A stretch of DNA of 64,000 nt, taken from NCBI GenBank assembly GCA_963693315.1, contig OY856186.1:92842802-92906801 (forward strand), given 5' to 3'. The DNA comes from Diogma glabrata. Taxonomy: Eukaryota; Arthropoda; Insecta; Diptera; Cylindrotomidae. The position numbers were made by a program, and so were the translations under genes. Below the pieces are notes generated by a model that searched no databases, was not told the DNA's origin, and saw only the letters and a program-made list of their open reading frames with translations. Shown piece by piece: positions 35,976 to 48,980 of the stretch (positions within the stretch are counted from its first letter, which is position 1; each line of letters starts with the position of its first letter).

Positions 35976-36655
35976 ATTCAAACAACCATGTCCACATAAC
36001 AGACAAAACCAAGTGATCCAATGTCATACAATTCGTAGCCCATAAAATTAATGATAATCCAATAAGTGATGGATGTCGTATGTTACTATAAAGTCGTCGT
36101 AGTTCTGGTGATTGGTATTACATCGGTGTATTAAGCTTATTAAGCTCGAAAACAACTTGTTTCAATCCACGAATTTCGGCTAAATCCATAAGTATACTAC
36201 TACCGTAAATTAGAATCCATGCAGTAATATGAACTATCATAAACGTCTGATAGATGATGTTATTATTATCTGTATTGATGAACCAAATTGTAAATGAGGA
36301 TGTGCGACGCCAGTTGTCGATCAGAAACAATAAAACTCCACTCGTTGCCATATAAAAAACATCGGTCTACATTTTCTAAATAAATTGTTTCCCATATATT
36401 TTTCAAAAACTCGGCTTTCACTCACGTATGTTGTACTATAAATAATATAATAAAAATTGTATCAATCGATAATTCGTATATAATATTTTGCAATAAAAAC
36501 TTATTACTCATTAAATTATTTAATAGAATTTGCACAACATTGATATTCGATTTTGGTTTGGATAGAAATAACATTACCTTCCCAATTGAATAAAACGTTG
36601 AACGAAATGAGATAATTGATATAATAAATGAAATTATATTCTTTAATATAACCAT
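35976..36655 (-). pseudogene. Nurim-like inner nuclear membrane protein, disabled copy
   Basis: From ATG at 36655 the minus strand encodes a hydrophobic start (MVILKNIISFIISIISFRST), a second membrane segment ending IILFIVQHT, then VKAEFLKNIW, MATSGVLLFLIDNWRR, HITAWILIYGSSILMDLAEI with RGLKQVVFEL, and SPELRRLYSNIRHPSLIGL before WATNCMTLDHLVLSVMWTW. The QH, GLKQ and RHP motifs in this order with this hydrophobic spacing are the nurim / NnrU-type pattern. Nurim is a multi-pass nuclear envelope protein. Defects: TGA at 36422-36424 (likely a Trp), one extra base in a T run near 36357, and TAA at 36118-36120. CAACATAC-GTGAGT could be a splice donor at the first stop, but no acceptor keeps frame. 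The end coincides with a GTAAGC donor at 35975; a last exon was not found. Confidence 0.72.
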
Positions 36656-36779
36656 TGCTGCAAGTGGTATTTTAGTTTTATTATATAAATATATGTATAA
36701 AGTCAATTCATCAAAAAAACCAAACTGACTTCTTCGTGTATGGCTTATTCTATAGCGTCTCGCGTATCTTCCCCACCTG

Positions 36780-36855
36780 GTTTCGCACACGCGCATCGAC
36801 AGGCACACACCCATTCATCCATATGTACACCCATTTACGCGCATTCACACCTGTA
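36780..36855. repeat. CACACCCAT-rich low-complexity stretch
   Basis: Repeated ACACCCAT/CGCGCAT words upstream of the nurim-like start. Similar C-rich words lie at 35890-35990 beyond its other end. Confidence 0.5.
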
Positions 36856-36964
36856 TGTTATAAAAAGTAAAAAAGACTAAACAAAATTCACTCACCCCAT
36901 GATTATATCCGGCAGACATCAAAGCCCCAGCGTTTAGCCCTCCATCAGCAGTGAATAATCCATC

Positions 36965-37310
36965 AGGTAAAGTATTATGGATAAAATTGTATCAATAAGA
37001 TGGAAACGTTGTGCCGCAGAAACTCAGGCAATTGTTGATCAAATTGTATAAATAAGTTGTAAATATTGTGTCGCAATAGCCAAGGCGACCGTTGATAAAA
37101 CTGTATAAATATTGTATGGAGGCGGCACCGAAATGACTAGGCGAAATGTTGATAGCTGATAAAATCGTGGAGCAATATTGTATAAATATGGTATGAACAT
37201 TGCGTCCCAAATAATTAGGACGAGAGCTGATAAAAACGGTAGCAATATTGTATGAAAATTGCGTCACAAATACTTAGGACGATAGCTGATAAAAACGGTA
37301 TATTAACCCA
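36965..37310 (-). repeat. Degenerate tandem repeats, about 60-70 bp
   Basis: ATTGTATAAATA, GCTGATAAAA(AC)GGTA and CAAATAMTTAGGACGA words recur five or six times. The minus-strand ORFs here are repeat by-products. Confidence 0.65.
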
Positions 37311-38087
37311 GAATGTGATACCGTTGATAAATCTTCACCATACATATTTAATCTCAGGTATTAGCTTTAATAGTATTAACAATGATGAATATTAGTAATG
37401 ATCATCAGCCTTTATGTCCGCAATTGTATGAATGTGCAAATTTAAATTGAATTAATTAAGTCCTCTAAGGTACCAGCGTTAACAACAATAACCCTGATTA
37501 ATAACCGTATTTTTTTTTATCAGTAAATGAACTTCTGTAGTCAATCAATTTAGGGTAAATAACAGCATATTAAAAATGACAACGATGATGACTGATGGTA
37601 GCGATCATCAATATCTAACTTCCACAACCGTGATATTACGTGATGTCATTTTGAGTAAAATAATTTAGTATATTCATCCTCACTCATAATGGTAAAAACA
37701 GTCATTATCTTTAGAAGAGGCACTTTCGTAATAGGAGTTATAAAAACAACTTGAATTAATTAATTGATTATTTTTTGTAACCTCACCTGCCCTTTAACAA
37801 TTTCAAGGTCCTGCCTAGCGTGTATATCTTGATGGTGGATAACTCCATGAGGTTGTCACTTCTATTAAAGATTTTTACTTTCAATTCCAAACAATAACAT
37901 ATAATTTCTTTTTAGTTTCAGTTATACATTTTTTTTTGGTTTATTTAATGATTTAACAAAACTTCCAATAAACTGAACTTCAAACTACATCAAATATATT
38001 TTTTTTTTATAACGTTACTACACAATAAAATAGGACATATGTCTTTATAATCACAAATCACGGATTTTTTGTTTAAATTTTGCTAAC
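37311..38087. other. AT-rich DNA, one weak coding-like island
   Basis: 37785-37870 read on the minus strand gives GVIHHQDIHARQDLEIVKGQ with a GTGAGG donor-like site. It is too short to assign. The rest shows nothing. Confidence 0.35.
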
Positions 38088-39131
38088 AATAGTATATTAT
38101 TGAATTAGGAGCTAAAGTCGTACTTTTTGTGTTGAGTCTATAGTTTGGCGGCCGACCGTAGGGAGGCCGACAATTATAGACGAAACACAAAAAGTCACTT
38201 TAGCTCCGAATTCAATACACTATTTTTTCGGCAAACGTTTAAATTTGTTTAAAAATATGAAATTAATGCATCAAATTTTTTAAAAATATGTTTTAGGTAA
38301 TAAATTTTCTGAAATTAATTTTTTTTTATTTTTATTCATTAAAATGAACTGAAATGCATTCTGTTTTGAACAAATTAATAATATCATTTTATTTTACTTT
38401 ACTGCCGCCGTAAAAATATGAAAATTACTTTACAGCCGCCGTAAAAATATGAAAATTACTTTACAGCCGCCGTAAAAATATGGAAGTTACTTTACAACCG
38501 CCGGCAAAAAAAGTAAAAATGACGTCACTTTTGCAGCCGCCGGCTAAAAAGTAAGACTTTAGCTACTCCCCAGCGACAGTAAAGTTAAACTTTACAGCCG
38601 TTAGCCGAAAATAGTATATTATTGAATTAGGAGCTAAAGTCGTACTTTTTGTGTTGAGTCTATAGTTTGGCGGCCGACCGTAGGGAGGCCGACAATTATA
38701 GACGAAACACAAAAAGTCACTTTAGCTCCGAATTCAATACACTATTTTTTCGGCAAACGTTTAAATTTGTTTAAAAATATGAAATTAATGCATCAAATTT
38801 TTTAAAAATATGTTTTAGGTAATAAATTTTCTGAAATTAATTTTTTTTTATTTTCATTCATTAAAATGAACTGAAATGCATTCTGTTTTGAACAAATTAA
38901 TAATATCATTTTATTTTACTTTACTGCCGCCGTAAAAATATGAAAATTACTTTACAGCCGCCGTAAAAATATGAAAATTACTTTACAGCCGCCGTAAAAA
39001 TATGGAAGTTACTTTACAGCCGCCGGCAGAAAAAGTAAAAATGACGTCACTTTTGCAGCCGCCGGCTAAAAAGTAAGACTTTAGCTACTCCCCAGCGGCA
39101 GTAAAGTTAAACTTTACAGCCGTTAGCCGAA
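38088..39131 (+). repeat. Recent tandem duplication of a 522-bp unit
   Basis: 38088-38609 and 38610-39131 differ at only a handful of positions. Each unit has a ~120-bp hairpin (38100-38220) centred on GGCGGCCGACCGTAGGGAGGCCG, and three 31-bp repeats CAGCCGCCGTAAAAATATG with AAAATTACTTTA. Inside each unit TTTTTCGGCAAACG and CGTTAGCCGAAAA face each other about 380 bp apart, like the ends of a small element. Confidence 0.92.
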
Positions 39132-39290
39132 AAACAATATTAATTGATTTTTATAACTTTTGCTAGTAAACAACAATAACTGATTTTAATATTAACTGAT
39201 TTTTAAAAATTTTGCTAGTAAATGACAATAACTGATCTTTATAGATTTTGATAATACATAACAATAACTGGTTTTTACAGACTTTGGATA
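39132..39290 (+). repeat. Short tandem repeats AACAATAACTGATTTTTA
   Basis: Three to four imperfect ~50-bp units with CAATAACTGATTTT and TTTTGCTAGTAAA. Confidence 0.65.
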
Positions 39291-39956
39291 ATAGTATAGG
39301 ATCCGAGTATACAACGATCTTCACCGAACTGGTTAATGGATGAAAAGTATTTTATATTAAATTAAATATGTTAATAATTATATTGCAAGTGGGTTGTCTA
39401 AAAAATTTCGGTCCAGAATATGATTAATTAAAAATTTAAAAATTAATTTTTTCTAAACATTTCACCGTTTCGGTTAATAGACAAATGACATACCAATCAA
39501 AAGTATGAAGCCTTTAGAATATGCAAACGATAGGTTGTCTATTTTTTTCCCGTCTTAACTTAGGGTAGGCAGGTATAAAAAGGCAGATCGAAATTAGTAA
39601 TTTGCACCGGTCTGCTTAATGAATAAACTTTATGTCAAAATAAAGATTATTTTATTACAAACTCGGTGATATAGGGTTGTCTGCAAAAAATCAGTCCTGA
39701 ATTAGGGTTGTCGATTTTTAAAAAGTGCTATATTCCTACGAATGAATACGTGCGACAGAGAGGTTCCAGCGACTTTTTTGTCTGTGAAAATAAAAAGGAT
39801 AGCGATAGACTCGTAAATGCTGTGCATTATTTTGGAACAGCTTGCCACAACATTCAGAATTGAATTGAAAACTATTAACCAGTTTAATGCACAGAAACAT
39901 TGTCTTTCGTTTCGTTCTTTATACATTCAAATAACATCTAGAATTATTATTTACAG

Positions 39957-40067
39957 TTAACGTGCTCAATGCTCTGAGCTTCTCTTTTAAGTGTACTTCC
40001 GATCCTATGGACCCTTTCCATGTGCAGTTGCAAAGAAATGCCATTGAGAAACGACAACTAACTATAG
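39957..40067 (+). CDS. Isolated candidate exon, unidentified
   Basis: The acceptor TTATTTACAG and donor ATAG/GTAAAA bound 111 bp that is open in one frame and clearly less AT-rich than its surroundings. It encodes NVLNALSFSFKCTSDP then MDPFHVQLQRNAIEKRQLT. There is no neighbour exon I can join, and the family is not recognised. The 39702-39926 region upstream contains an inverted pair CTGTGCATTA / TAATGCACAG. Confidence 0.35.
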
Positions 40068-40129
40068 GTAAAATTTTTCAAACTATTTATTTCTAAAATG
40101 GATATTACTCTAGTGTATTTAACCGAATG

Positions 40130-40440
40130 ATGTAGGGGCAATTCATGGTTGCAGTACTGTACAATAACAATATTCAATTAATGCTAAACATTAACGGTTC
40201 ATTGATAGACCATATAAAGTAAAGTGTTCTGGCTATTTTCTATAAACCGTAGATCGGTTCATTTATGGTTCCAGTAATGGCCCCATAAAAATAACCAAAG
40301 GTAACTGTATACTGGCTCTTTTCTGTAAATTATAGATCGGCCGATGAATGGTTCTAGTGCTGGCCCAATAACAATAGCCATGTACTGTTAACCATTAATG
40401 GGCCAGTGCTTGGCCATATTTCAAAGTCTGGCAAACTCTG
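40130..40440 (+). repeat. Degenerate repeats with GGTTCCAGTAATGGCCC-type cores
   Basis: ATGGTTSCAGTRCTG / GGCCCAATAACAATAGCC words recur at about 40145, 40265 and 40347. They resemble 530-620 at the start of the window. Confidence 0.5.
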
Positions 40441-40631
40441 CTTGGGTGTTTACCGAATAACACTACACGCGATAAAATAATTGGCAAAGTGTTTTCCTTT
40501 TCCGATAATCAGAAATATTTCAATTTAGAGGCAAAAAAATATATTTTTTTATGCATTTGTTTGTAATATTATTGTTGTTTCATTAAATTATGATTTTTAT
40601 AGAAAAAAAAATATTAATAACAGTCTCATTA

Positions 40632-41880
40632 AGTTAAGATGTTGAAAGCAAATCACCATTTTCGATCGTTGGAATCTCCAATTCTTATTCTCAATAAAAA
40701 CCTGTTTTTCAATGAGTAATGCACAGAATATGTTTCAAATTTAGTACAGATGTTAAGATATAAAATTTTCATAATATTAGATTCACATTTAGTAAAGCAT
40801 AATTAATTTGATGTAAAAACACATGTGAATTTTTCATATACTAAACTTTAAAAAATCGTAGAAAAAAATCCATATGGAATCTCTCACTTTTTATTTTTTA
40901 ATTTCATAGCTGCAAGTGTTTACTTTAAAATTTGCGAAAAACAAAAAAAAATGACGATTTTTAAGATATGAGCTTTGAAGTAAACCAAGGTTTAACGCAC
41001 CGCATAGCGGAAAAGAGAAAAATTATTAATTTCCAACTCACACATTTCGATTATTCAACCATTTTTCTCTTTAGTTGCAAAAATATACGTAAATCGCATC
41101 AAATTTATGGGATCTATTAATAAAACATTGATTCCATTACCAAAACTACGTGAAAAGCCTCAAAAATTCAACTGCGCATAACTCCGATTCAGAGTACTCA
41201 AAAAATAAAACCAGAAATATGTTTCTTTCTTTCGTCAATACCAACAATATATCAAAATTTCAGGTTTTGTAAAAATAGTCGATTTTTTTTCGATGTACGT
41301 TTTCAAAATAATAGCCCATAAACAATTGCTATCTTAGTTTTTGAGTTTTTAAGGAAAATGTGAAAAAACTATGTGTTATTTTCGTTACGCAAACGCATAA
41401 TATTTGGATGAAATTTTGGTATGTAAATGAGCATCCAGGTTTACTTGAATATTGAAGATATGAGTTATTTTCTAAATTTGACAAAACGGTCAGAGGCTCG
41501 TTAGTGGATCGCTTGGTAAACTATTTATTAACGTCTCGATGTGGAAAGTTATTGTTTTGGGTTGATTTTCGAAATCGGAATTTTTATGATATCTTTACGT
41601 TTCAAGACCTCTTGAAGCAGTTTAGACTATTTCTAGCTGGCAGTAAGTATGTGTGTGTGTGTGTGTGTGTATGCGCGTGTGTATCGTCGTATGTGGACAA
41701 ATATTTGTCTAACGCATTCTCAACAACGGATGATCCGTTTTCGACGGCAATGGTCACAATCGATGTATTTTGGCGTAGCTTACAGCCTTTTCTAACGAAT
41801 TCAGTCATTTGTGGTTTCCAAAAAAATAAAAATTATCTCTTGCAAATATTACGAGAATAAATAACGTTATCAAGACCATT
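40632..41880. repeat. Long-inverted-repeat element, copy B (left half)
   Basis: The outer end GTTAAGATGTTGAAAG is followed by about 700 bp that is the reverse complement of 34531-35296, then about 215 bp without a match, then 41552-41880 matching 34212-34530 directly. A (TG)n tract lies at 41649-41670. No coding capacity. Confidence 0.8.
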
Positions 41881-42750
41881 TACCTCCCATTTTGTTTGTC
41901 ATCATGTCAACAATTTATAATGACATTTGTATAAACAATCTTACTTTTTGAGTTTTTTATCAAAATTTGAGTTATTTTCGTTACCCAAGTCATTGAGATC
42001 TTGATGAAACTTTTGAATTAAAATGAGCTGCAAACGCATCCAGATTTATTTGAATATGGAAAATATGAGCTATTTTTAAAATTTGTCAAAGGAGTCGGAA
42101 AGAAAGTGTGTTCATCGTTGTACAACTGTTTTTTTTAAACTTTAATAACACTCAGTCCTGACATTTAATTTTTTTGAAACTTAGAGCATAAGGTTTTTGT
42201 AATGTTCATAGTAATTTTGAAACTTCCGGTTTGTCACTTTCGGTTAAATAGCTTTATCCTATTCTTTTAAATATACCGCAACAACAGCTATGAAGTGTTT
42301 TTGACGAATCTTTGGTTAAATGTTTCAGTTAACATAAGACAGAACAAATTTGCTTTTGAGGTGTCTTGTATATAGTGAGTGGTCAGTGTTCATCAAACAA
42401 ATGCTGACCTTTTATAGGTTAGGTTGTTGACTGTTGTGTTGGAGATCATTTTTGATATTGACTGTACCGATAGGTTAGGTTGTTGACTGTTGTGTTGGAG
42501 ATCATTTTTGATATTGACATTTTAATGATATCTCCACCTTTAAATACCTTCTGAATCGGTCTAGACAACTTATTTTAGTTTGCAGTTTGATGGTTTGTAT
42601 AATTTTAAATTTAAATATGATTGCACACACATACATTCCAATTCTATTTAAATTATTACAATTGATGTGTCGTATAATAAATAAATCTTAAAAAAAATTC
42701 AAGCGCATGGAGGGATCAGTTTTTATTGTTTTGAAAATTTTTTTATTTTT
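41881..42750. other. AT-rich DNA with a 56-bp direct duplication
   Basis: ATAGGTTAGGTTGTTGACTG and the following 30 bp occur at about 42415 and 42471. Nothing else found. Confidence 0.6.
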
Positions 42751-43357
42751 GATCTACGGGTGTGACAACCCTGCGTACTCCAGTCCCTGCTATTGACATA
42801 CGAGTTAACGTGAGATATCACATACCACTGGCAATAGCAGTGAGATATCACTAGCCAAGGTGACATCTTAGGGGTGGTGGCGGATGAACTGTATTCAGTC
42901 AACGGTAGCACCCTCAATCTTAGCTGTGAAATAATCCTTGATGATAAGACGCTATTGCTTCCTTGAAGAAACGAGCCTTGATATAATTATGTGTGGGCTT
43001 TAATCTTCAAGAAACAAAGTGCGTCACAGGATCAAGGAATATGCAGCTGGCTGGATTATTGGCAACTACATTTTTGTTTTGTTTCAGCAAATTTTTGTAA
43101 AAATTTGCTATTTACTTTTTAATTTCCTTTTATTTTCTCTATTCTATCATAAAATATTGGCCTATGTCATATTTTGTCAGTGATGGGATTTTTGTTTTAG
43201 TTATCCATTCAACAAAAAATATAAAACAACAAAAAAAGAAAGATTTACGTCCATCAACACCTTTGAACGTATGTTGTTGTGGGACCTTGGTCTTAAAAGG
43301 TTTTTATGTGTTATTGTGACACATATTGTAATTCCTACTGCACAACGCATTTTATTT
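42751..43357 (+). repeat. R1 dispersed repeat, long copy
   Basis: Begins GATCTACGGGTGTGACAACC and ends near TTCCTACTGCACAACGCATT. It matches 47259-47871 over its whole length in inverted orientation. No pol III boxes, clear TIRs or transposase. An A-rich run follows at 43355. Confidence 0.85.
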
Positions 43358-44480
43358 TAAAAAAAAAAAAAAATTTGCATATTTTAGGCTTATGCTATTC
43401 ACATTTTATTGACTTTTTTTCAAATTTGTTTTAATGCTTTGTTTTGTAATTTTTCGTTTTTTATTTGTATTTATATTCTACTAGGGGGTATCCTGCGGAC
43501 TCCGCAGGAAGGAATGATAATAATGATGGAAAAAAAATATTCTATGATTTTTACATCGACATCGACATTTTTACATTTACATCGACAATGACAACGAAAT
43601 TTCGTACTGAGTTTCTTAAAGTTCATTTTATTAAATCGGTTTAAATTTTTAATGTTTGAAAATGTATATTGTAACCTAAGCTGTTTTTTGTATAAAAATA
43701 TCAAATGTTTTCAACCTACATTGTTTTTAAAAATTGTTAAAAATCTATATTTTTCTATGCTGTTATGTTCGCTGTACTAAAGAACAATTTTCTGGTTCTG
43801 GTCCTGCCATAATAGCGCTAGTATTTTACGAAATGTTGTGTCAAAAAGTGAGGAAATAGACCTTTAATCATGTACTTTCATCAATTTGTTTCCTCTTTTC
43901 TTTTTTAATAAACTTATTATAAAAACCATCTACCAACTTTACTATTTAATGTAAAAATTATTCCCTTAAAAAAAAGTTATTATTCCTTTAAAAAAAATTC
44001 GATCTATTTTTCATAATAAATATTACATATCTTGTGACTAATTCAAAATAAAAAAGGTTTTATTAATAAAACATCAACAAAAATTATAAATATATGTATT
44101 ATGTAACTTAATTAAAATAAAAAAATAAAATCCCCTAAATGCATTCTATACTTAATTTTTTAACTAACTTTAAAGAACTACTTTATCGATAATTCTAAGT
44201 ATCCAAAAACAAAATTTTATATAAGTTTTATTTATATATGAATTATTTATTTATATGAATTCATTCATGAATAATAAAATAAAAAGCACAATAATTTTAA
44301 AGTTATTTAAAGAAAATAATGAATTTATGTATAAAAAAAAACAATTTTAATGTTATTTAAAATAAAAATTTAAAAACTGCATTATCGTAAAACAAAATGT
44401 ATGTATGAATATGAATAAAATAAGAGTGTGTAAAAAAACAATAATTTTAATGTTATTTAAAAAAAAAAATTAAAAAAAAT
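43358..44480. other. AT-rich DNA with a perfect CCTGCGGACTCCGCAGG palindrome
   Basis: The palindrome is at about 43490-43506. A short ACATCGACATCGACATTTTT repeat lies near 43555. No gene. Confidence 0.5.
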
Positions 44481-44483
44481 TCG

Positions 44484-44547
44484 CCATTTTCAGGTTTCGA
44501 ACTTTCAATCTATAGATCATCAGTCGAGCGCGCTACCAATATACCAA
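44484..44547 (-). repeat. tRNA-like sequence on the minus strand
   Basis: Read on the minus strand: GGTATATTGGTAGCGCGCTC, a D/anticodon-like region, then AGTTCGAAACC as a B-box variant, followed by T runs that could end pol III transcription. Acceptor pairing is poor, so it is a pseudo-tRNA or SINE head. Confidence 0.6.
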
Positions 44548-44648
44548 ATTGAACTATAATTGGTCTATAGACTAAAGGATAGATAAGATATCCGTTACGC
44601 TCGTATAGAAGGATAGACTTACAACTATTATATATTATATATAATATA

Positions 44649-45018
<370 letters not shown>

Positions 45019-45673
45019 CTATCCCCCGTTTTACACGGTAGATACGTTCCTGATAAAAACGTGTTAATCGAAAATAAAAATTTTGTATGGAAAACCGTGT
45101 TAAACGAAAAACGGGGGTTTTTGGCCATTTCTTGGGCGACAAACAGATTCGGTTAAACATAAAAGTATCAGTTTAATCGCATAAGATATCGACATAACAG
45201 TTAAATTGATTTTCAAAAAGAAACATGTAACATAACCAATAAGAGATTCACAGAAAAATAAAAAGTAATTATGCATGCACATACTAGCATGTTGACCTAA
45301 ATCAAACCTAACTTAACTTGATTCAGTTCGGTGCGACTTGGAAGTTAAATCTGTAATTAATAATTGTGCTTTCTTTTTAGCTAAATCTTGCAAACATCTT
45401 CATATTGACTTAAAAATTCGTTGACAGTTCGCAGAAATCGGAGAGTTAGTTCAATATTCGGATCATGCTGTTGAAAGTAGTTGCATTATTTATTATCTTC
45501 TGGTATAATGGTTGCAATAAAGAAGTTTTAATTTTGGGTAGAAATACAATTTATCCATTTGTAAGCTGCAAATCTTGAGGGTGACTGGAGCGGAAAGAAG
45601 AACCTTGTCCAGGAAAGAAGAATCTTAAATATTATTTTGATTAAATACTATTTTACTTCTGGTACGTACAGAA

Positions 45674-46039
45674 CACCTCGATTACTGAAGTCGTGTCACA
45701 TCAGGTGACATGACTATAGTCATATCACGTCGCTTAAAAATTGGTATTATTGAAGTCGATAAAAACGGTCACGACGAAAACTAAAAATTCTGAAACGAAA
45801 AAACTCCAAAATTCAAAAAAACTTACATTTGACGTTCTTCAATTTCACAAAAACAATTAAAAACGTTTGAAAAAATTATTGTCATATGAACAATTGAGGC
45901 GACTAAAATGTCATTTAAAGTGACATCTGTCGTATAAAATGACTTTTAGCGTAAAAACGACTTCAACAATACGAAAATTGATGCGATTTGACTTAATAGT
46001 CATTTAAAGTGACATGACTTGCCTTCGGTAATCGGGGTG
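45674..46039. mobile_element. 366-bp MITE with CACCYCGATTACYGAAG ends
   Basis: Left CACCTCGATTACTGAAGTCG and right (reverse strand) CACCCCGATTACCGAAGGCA form the TIR. The interior has inverted pairs around GTCATTTAAAGTGACAT. No clear target duplication. Confidence 0.72.
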
Positions 46040-46291
46040 TAAATCATTAGAGCGCTTTTTAATTTTAAATTTTTGCAAAATATGCCCGTGTCTAAATATT
46101 CCGAACCAACCATGACTTGCAATAAAACTTAAAAGGCATTTTATTTGAGTAGATGGAGTAGATAAATTTAAGTAGATGGCAACTGTTTCACATTCCAAAA
46201 ATTTTAAAGTCTTACTAGTTATCATATTGGTACCAATTGGAATACGTCTTTGATATATGTCTTCAAGCCATAACACTAATTTATTTTCCAT
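46040..46291 (-). pseudogene. Tigger-type transposase fragment, CENP-B/Tc5 helix-turn-helix region
   Basis: Minus-strand frame: MENKLVLWLEDIYQRRIPIG, then SKTLKFLE, and FIASHGWFGIFRHGHILQKF. This is the pattern of the CENPB/HTH_Tnp_Tc5 domain of pogo/Tigger transposases (W-x-x-x-x-x-G-x-P-I, then F-x-A-S-x-G-W-F-x-x-F-x-x-R/H-H). The N-terminal helix-turn-helix and the DDE catalytic domain were not found. The frame is truncated at the MITE boundary on one side and by the R1 insertion just upstream of the Met. Confidence 0.75.
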
Positions 46292-46308
46292 TGTTTTAAT
46301 TTTTTTAA

Positions 46309-46585
46309 AATAAAATGTGTTGTGTAGTAGGAATTACAATATGTATGAAAACAACAAATAAAAACTTTTAATCACGGTCACCGCAACAATATGCGCTCAA
46401 CGATGTTGATGGACGCTAGTTTTTATTGTTTGTGTTCTTTAATTTTTGAATTGATAACTAAACAATAAATCCAATGATTTAATAAAATATGACAGACCCC
46501 AATATTTCATTATAGGATAGAATAAGATCTCACTGCTATTGCCAGTGTTGTATAATATCTCACGTTAACTCGTATGTCAACAGAT
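46309..46585 (-). repeat. R1 dispersed repeat, internal-deleted copy inside the Tigger-like element
   Basis: Contains both R1 ends (AAAATGTGTTGTGTAGTAGG and ATCTCACTGCTATTGCCAGT ... CACGTTAACTCGTATGTCAA) with the middle ~330 bp missing. Confidence 0.8.
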
Positions 46586-46923
46586 AGAATTATTTACTTA
46601 CAAATCAACCATTGATACACCTATGCATTTTGTATCTAGCTAATAACGATCTATTGCTTAAAATTTACATAGAGAATCTCTTACATCAACAAGTATTTAC
46701 AAAATTTTGCTTTGAACACTCAAAGGCATTTTTTTTACAAGTTTCTTGTTTTCTTGTTTAAACTACAACCTGTATGTATATGATCATAAGTGGTATACCA
46801 GAAGGTTTAATTAAAATAAAGTAGATATAAGTGCGTAAATTTTGGAAATTTGGAAATTTTAATTTCAAAAACCGTGTAAAGTCGAAAACGTGTTAAATGA
46901 ATGCCGTGTAAAGCGGGGGATAG

Positions 46924-46926
<3 letters not shown>

Positions 46927-47008
<82 letters not shown>
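46927..47008. repeat. (TA)n microsatellite on the other side of the Tigger-like element
   Basis: About 40 TA units followed by degenerate TTATAT sequence to 47065. Confidence 0.95.
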
Positions 47009-47011
<3 letters not shown>

Positions 47012-47221
47012 TATATTATACATTATATATTATATTATATATTGTATTATATTATATTATATTATGAACATATTTTTGGACAATGCAGGTATTATCTTTT
47101 TAGGTAGATTTCATATAAAAATCTATCTATTTCAATGGGCTTCATCTCGGAATTTCGGAAAAATTTTTGTGCCAAACCACTATATATGCTAAGCGGAGAC
47201 GAAAAAAAAAAAAAAAAAATT

Positions 47222-47253
<32 letters not shown>

Positions 47254-47258
47254 TTTTA

Positions 47259-48019
<761 letters not shown>

Positions 48020-48029
48020 ACGATATGAG

Positions 48030-48980
48030 ATATAACGAAAACGACCGGCACTCTCACGGTCGCATTTGTTGAGGTAGATCAAAAAATTTTCTGTACTTGT
48101 GTGTTCTAATAATATCTTGGACGAGTTCGTGAATCAGCAAAATCCGACACGTGGTTAAGAAACTAGAGGCTTTTTTCTGAAAAAAATTGATTTTTTAAAA
48201 TCGTTATAACGGCCGTTTGGATACTAAAATTTCAAAAAATTTTTATCAATTTTAAAAATAGACCTCTACAGTTAGAGGTTTCTGAGTGAGCGGCTCCAAC
48301 AAAAAAGCTTGCAAAAAATTTTTTTTTTTAAAAACAACCGGCACTCTCACGGTCGCATTTATAAGGCCAGATCAAAAAACCTCTTTTAAAAATGTGCGTT
48401 TTATTAATATCTTGGACAAGTTCGTAAATCAGCCCAATCCAACATATGGTTAAGAAACTAGAAGCTTTATACTAGAAAAAACTCTGTTTTTTAGATCCGT
48501 TATAACGGCCGTTTGGATTCTAATATTTTTGAAAACTTCATAAATTTAGAATTTTTGAAACCTTTTTAATCAGTTTCTTTCAAAAAAAAGACCTCTGCAG
48601 TTGGAGGTTTCTGAGTAAGCGCCTCCAACAACAAAGCTTGTAAAACACAAAATGCGTTTGAATCAACCGGCGCTCTCACGGTTGCAGTTGTGGAGCCAGA
48701 TCAAAAAACCTTTCTTAAAAATGTGTGTTTTGTTAATATCTTGGACAAGTTCGTAAATCAGAAAAATCTGACACATGGTTAAGGAACTATAGGCTTTATA
48801 CTAGAAAAAAAAAGTAGTTTTTTTAATCCGTTATAACGGCCGTTCGAATACTAATATTTTTAAAATCTTCATAAATTTACAATCTGTGGAAACATTTTAA
48901 TCCGTTTCTTATAAATATAAACCTCTGCAGTTAGAGGTTTTTGACTTGTTGGCTTCAACAAAAAAGTTTGCAACAATCCC
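48030..48980 (+). repeat. Satellite-like array, three units of about 290-330 bp
   Basis: CCGGCRCTCTCACGGT starts units at about 48045, 48338 and 48667. Each has GAGCCAGATCAAAAAA, ATCTTGGACAAGTTCGTAAATCAG, GTTATAACGGCCGTT and GACCTCTRCAGTTRGAGGTTT in the same order. Divergence is moderate. Non-coding. Confidence 0.88.

Noticed and set aside
36992..37267. Two overlapping minus-strand ORFs of 68 and 91 codons
   Set aside because: By-products of degenerate ~65-bp tandem repeats.
37785..37870. Coding-like GVIHHQDIHARQDLEIVKGQ with a donor site
   Set aside because: Too short and no family recognised; kept only as a note in the region entry.
42415..42482. TAGGTTAGGTT as insect telomeric repeat
   Set aside because: Only two units, embedded in a 56-bp duplication; not a telomeric array.
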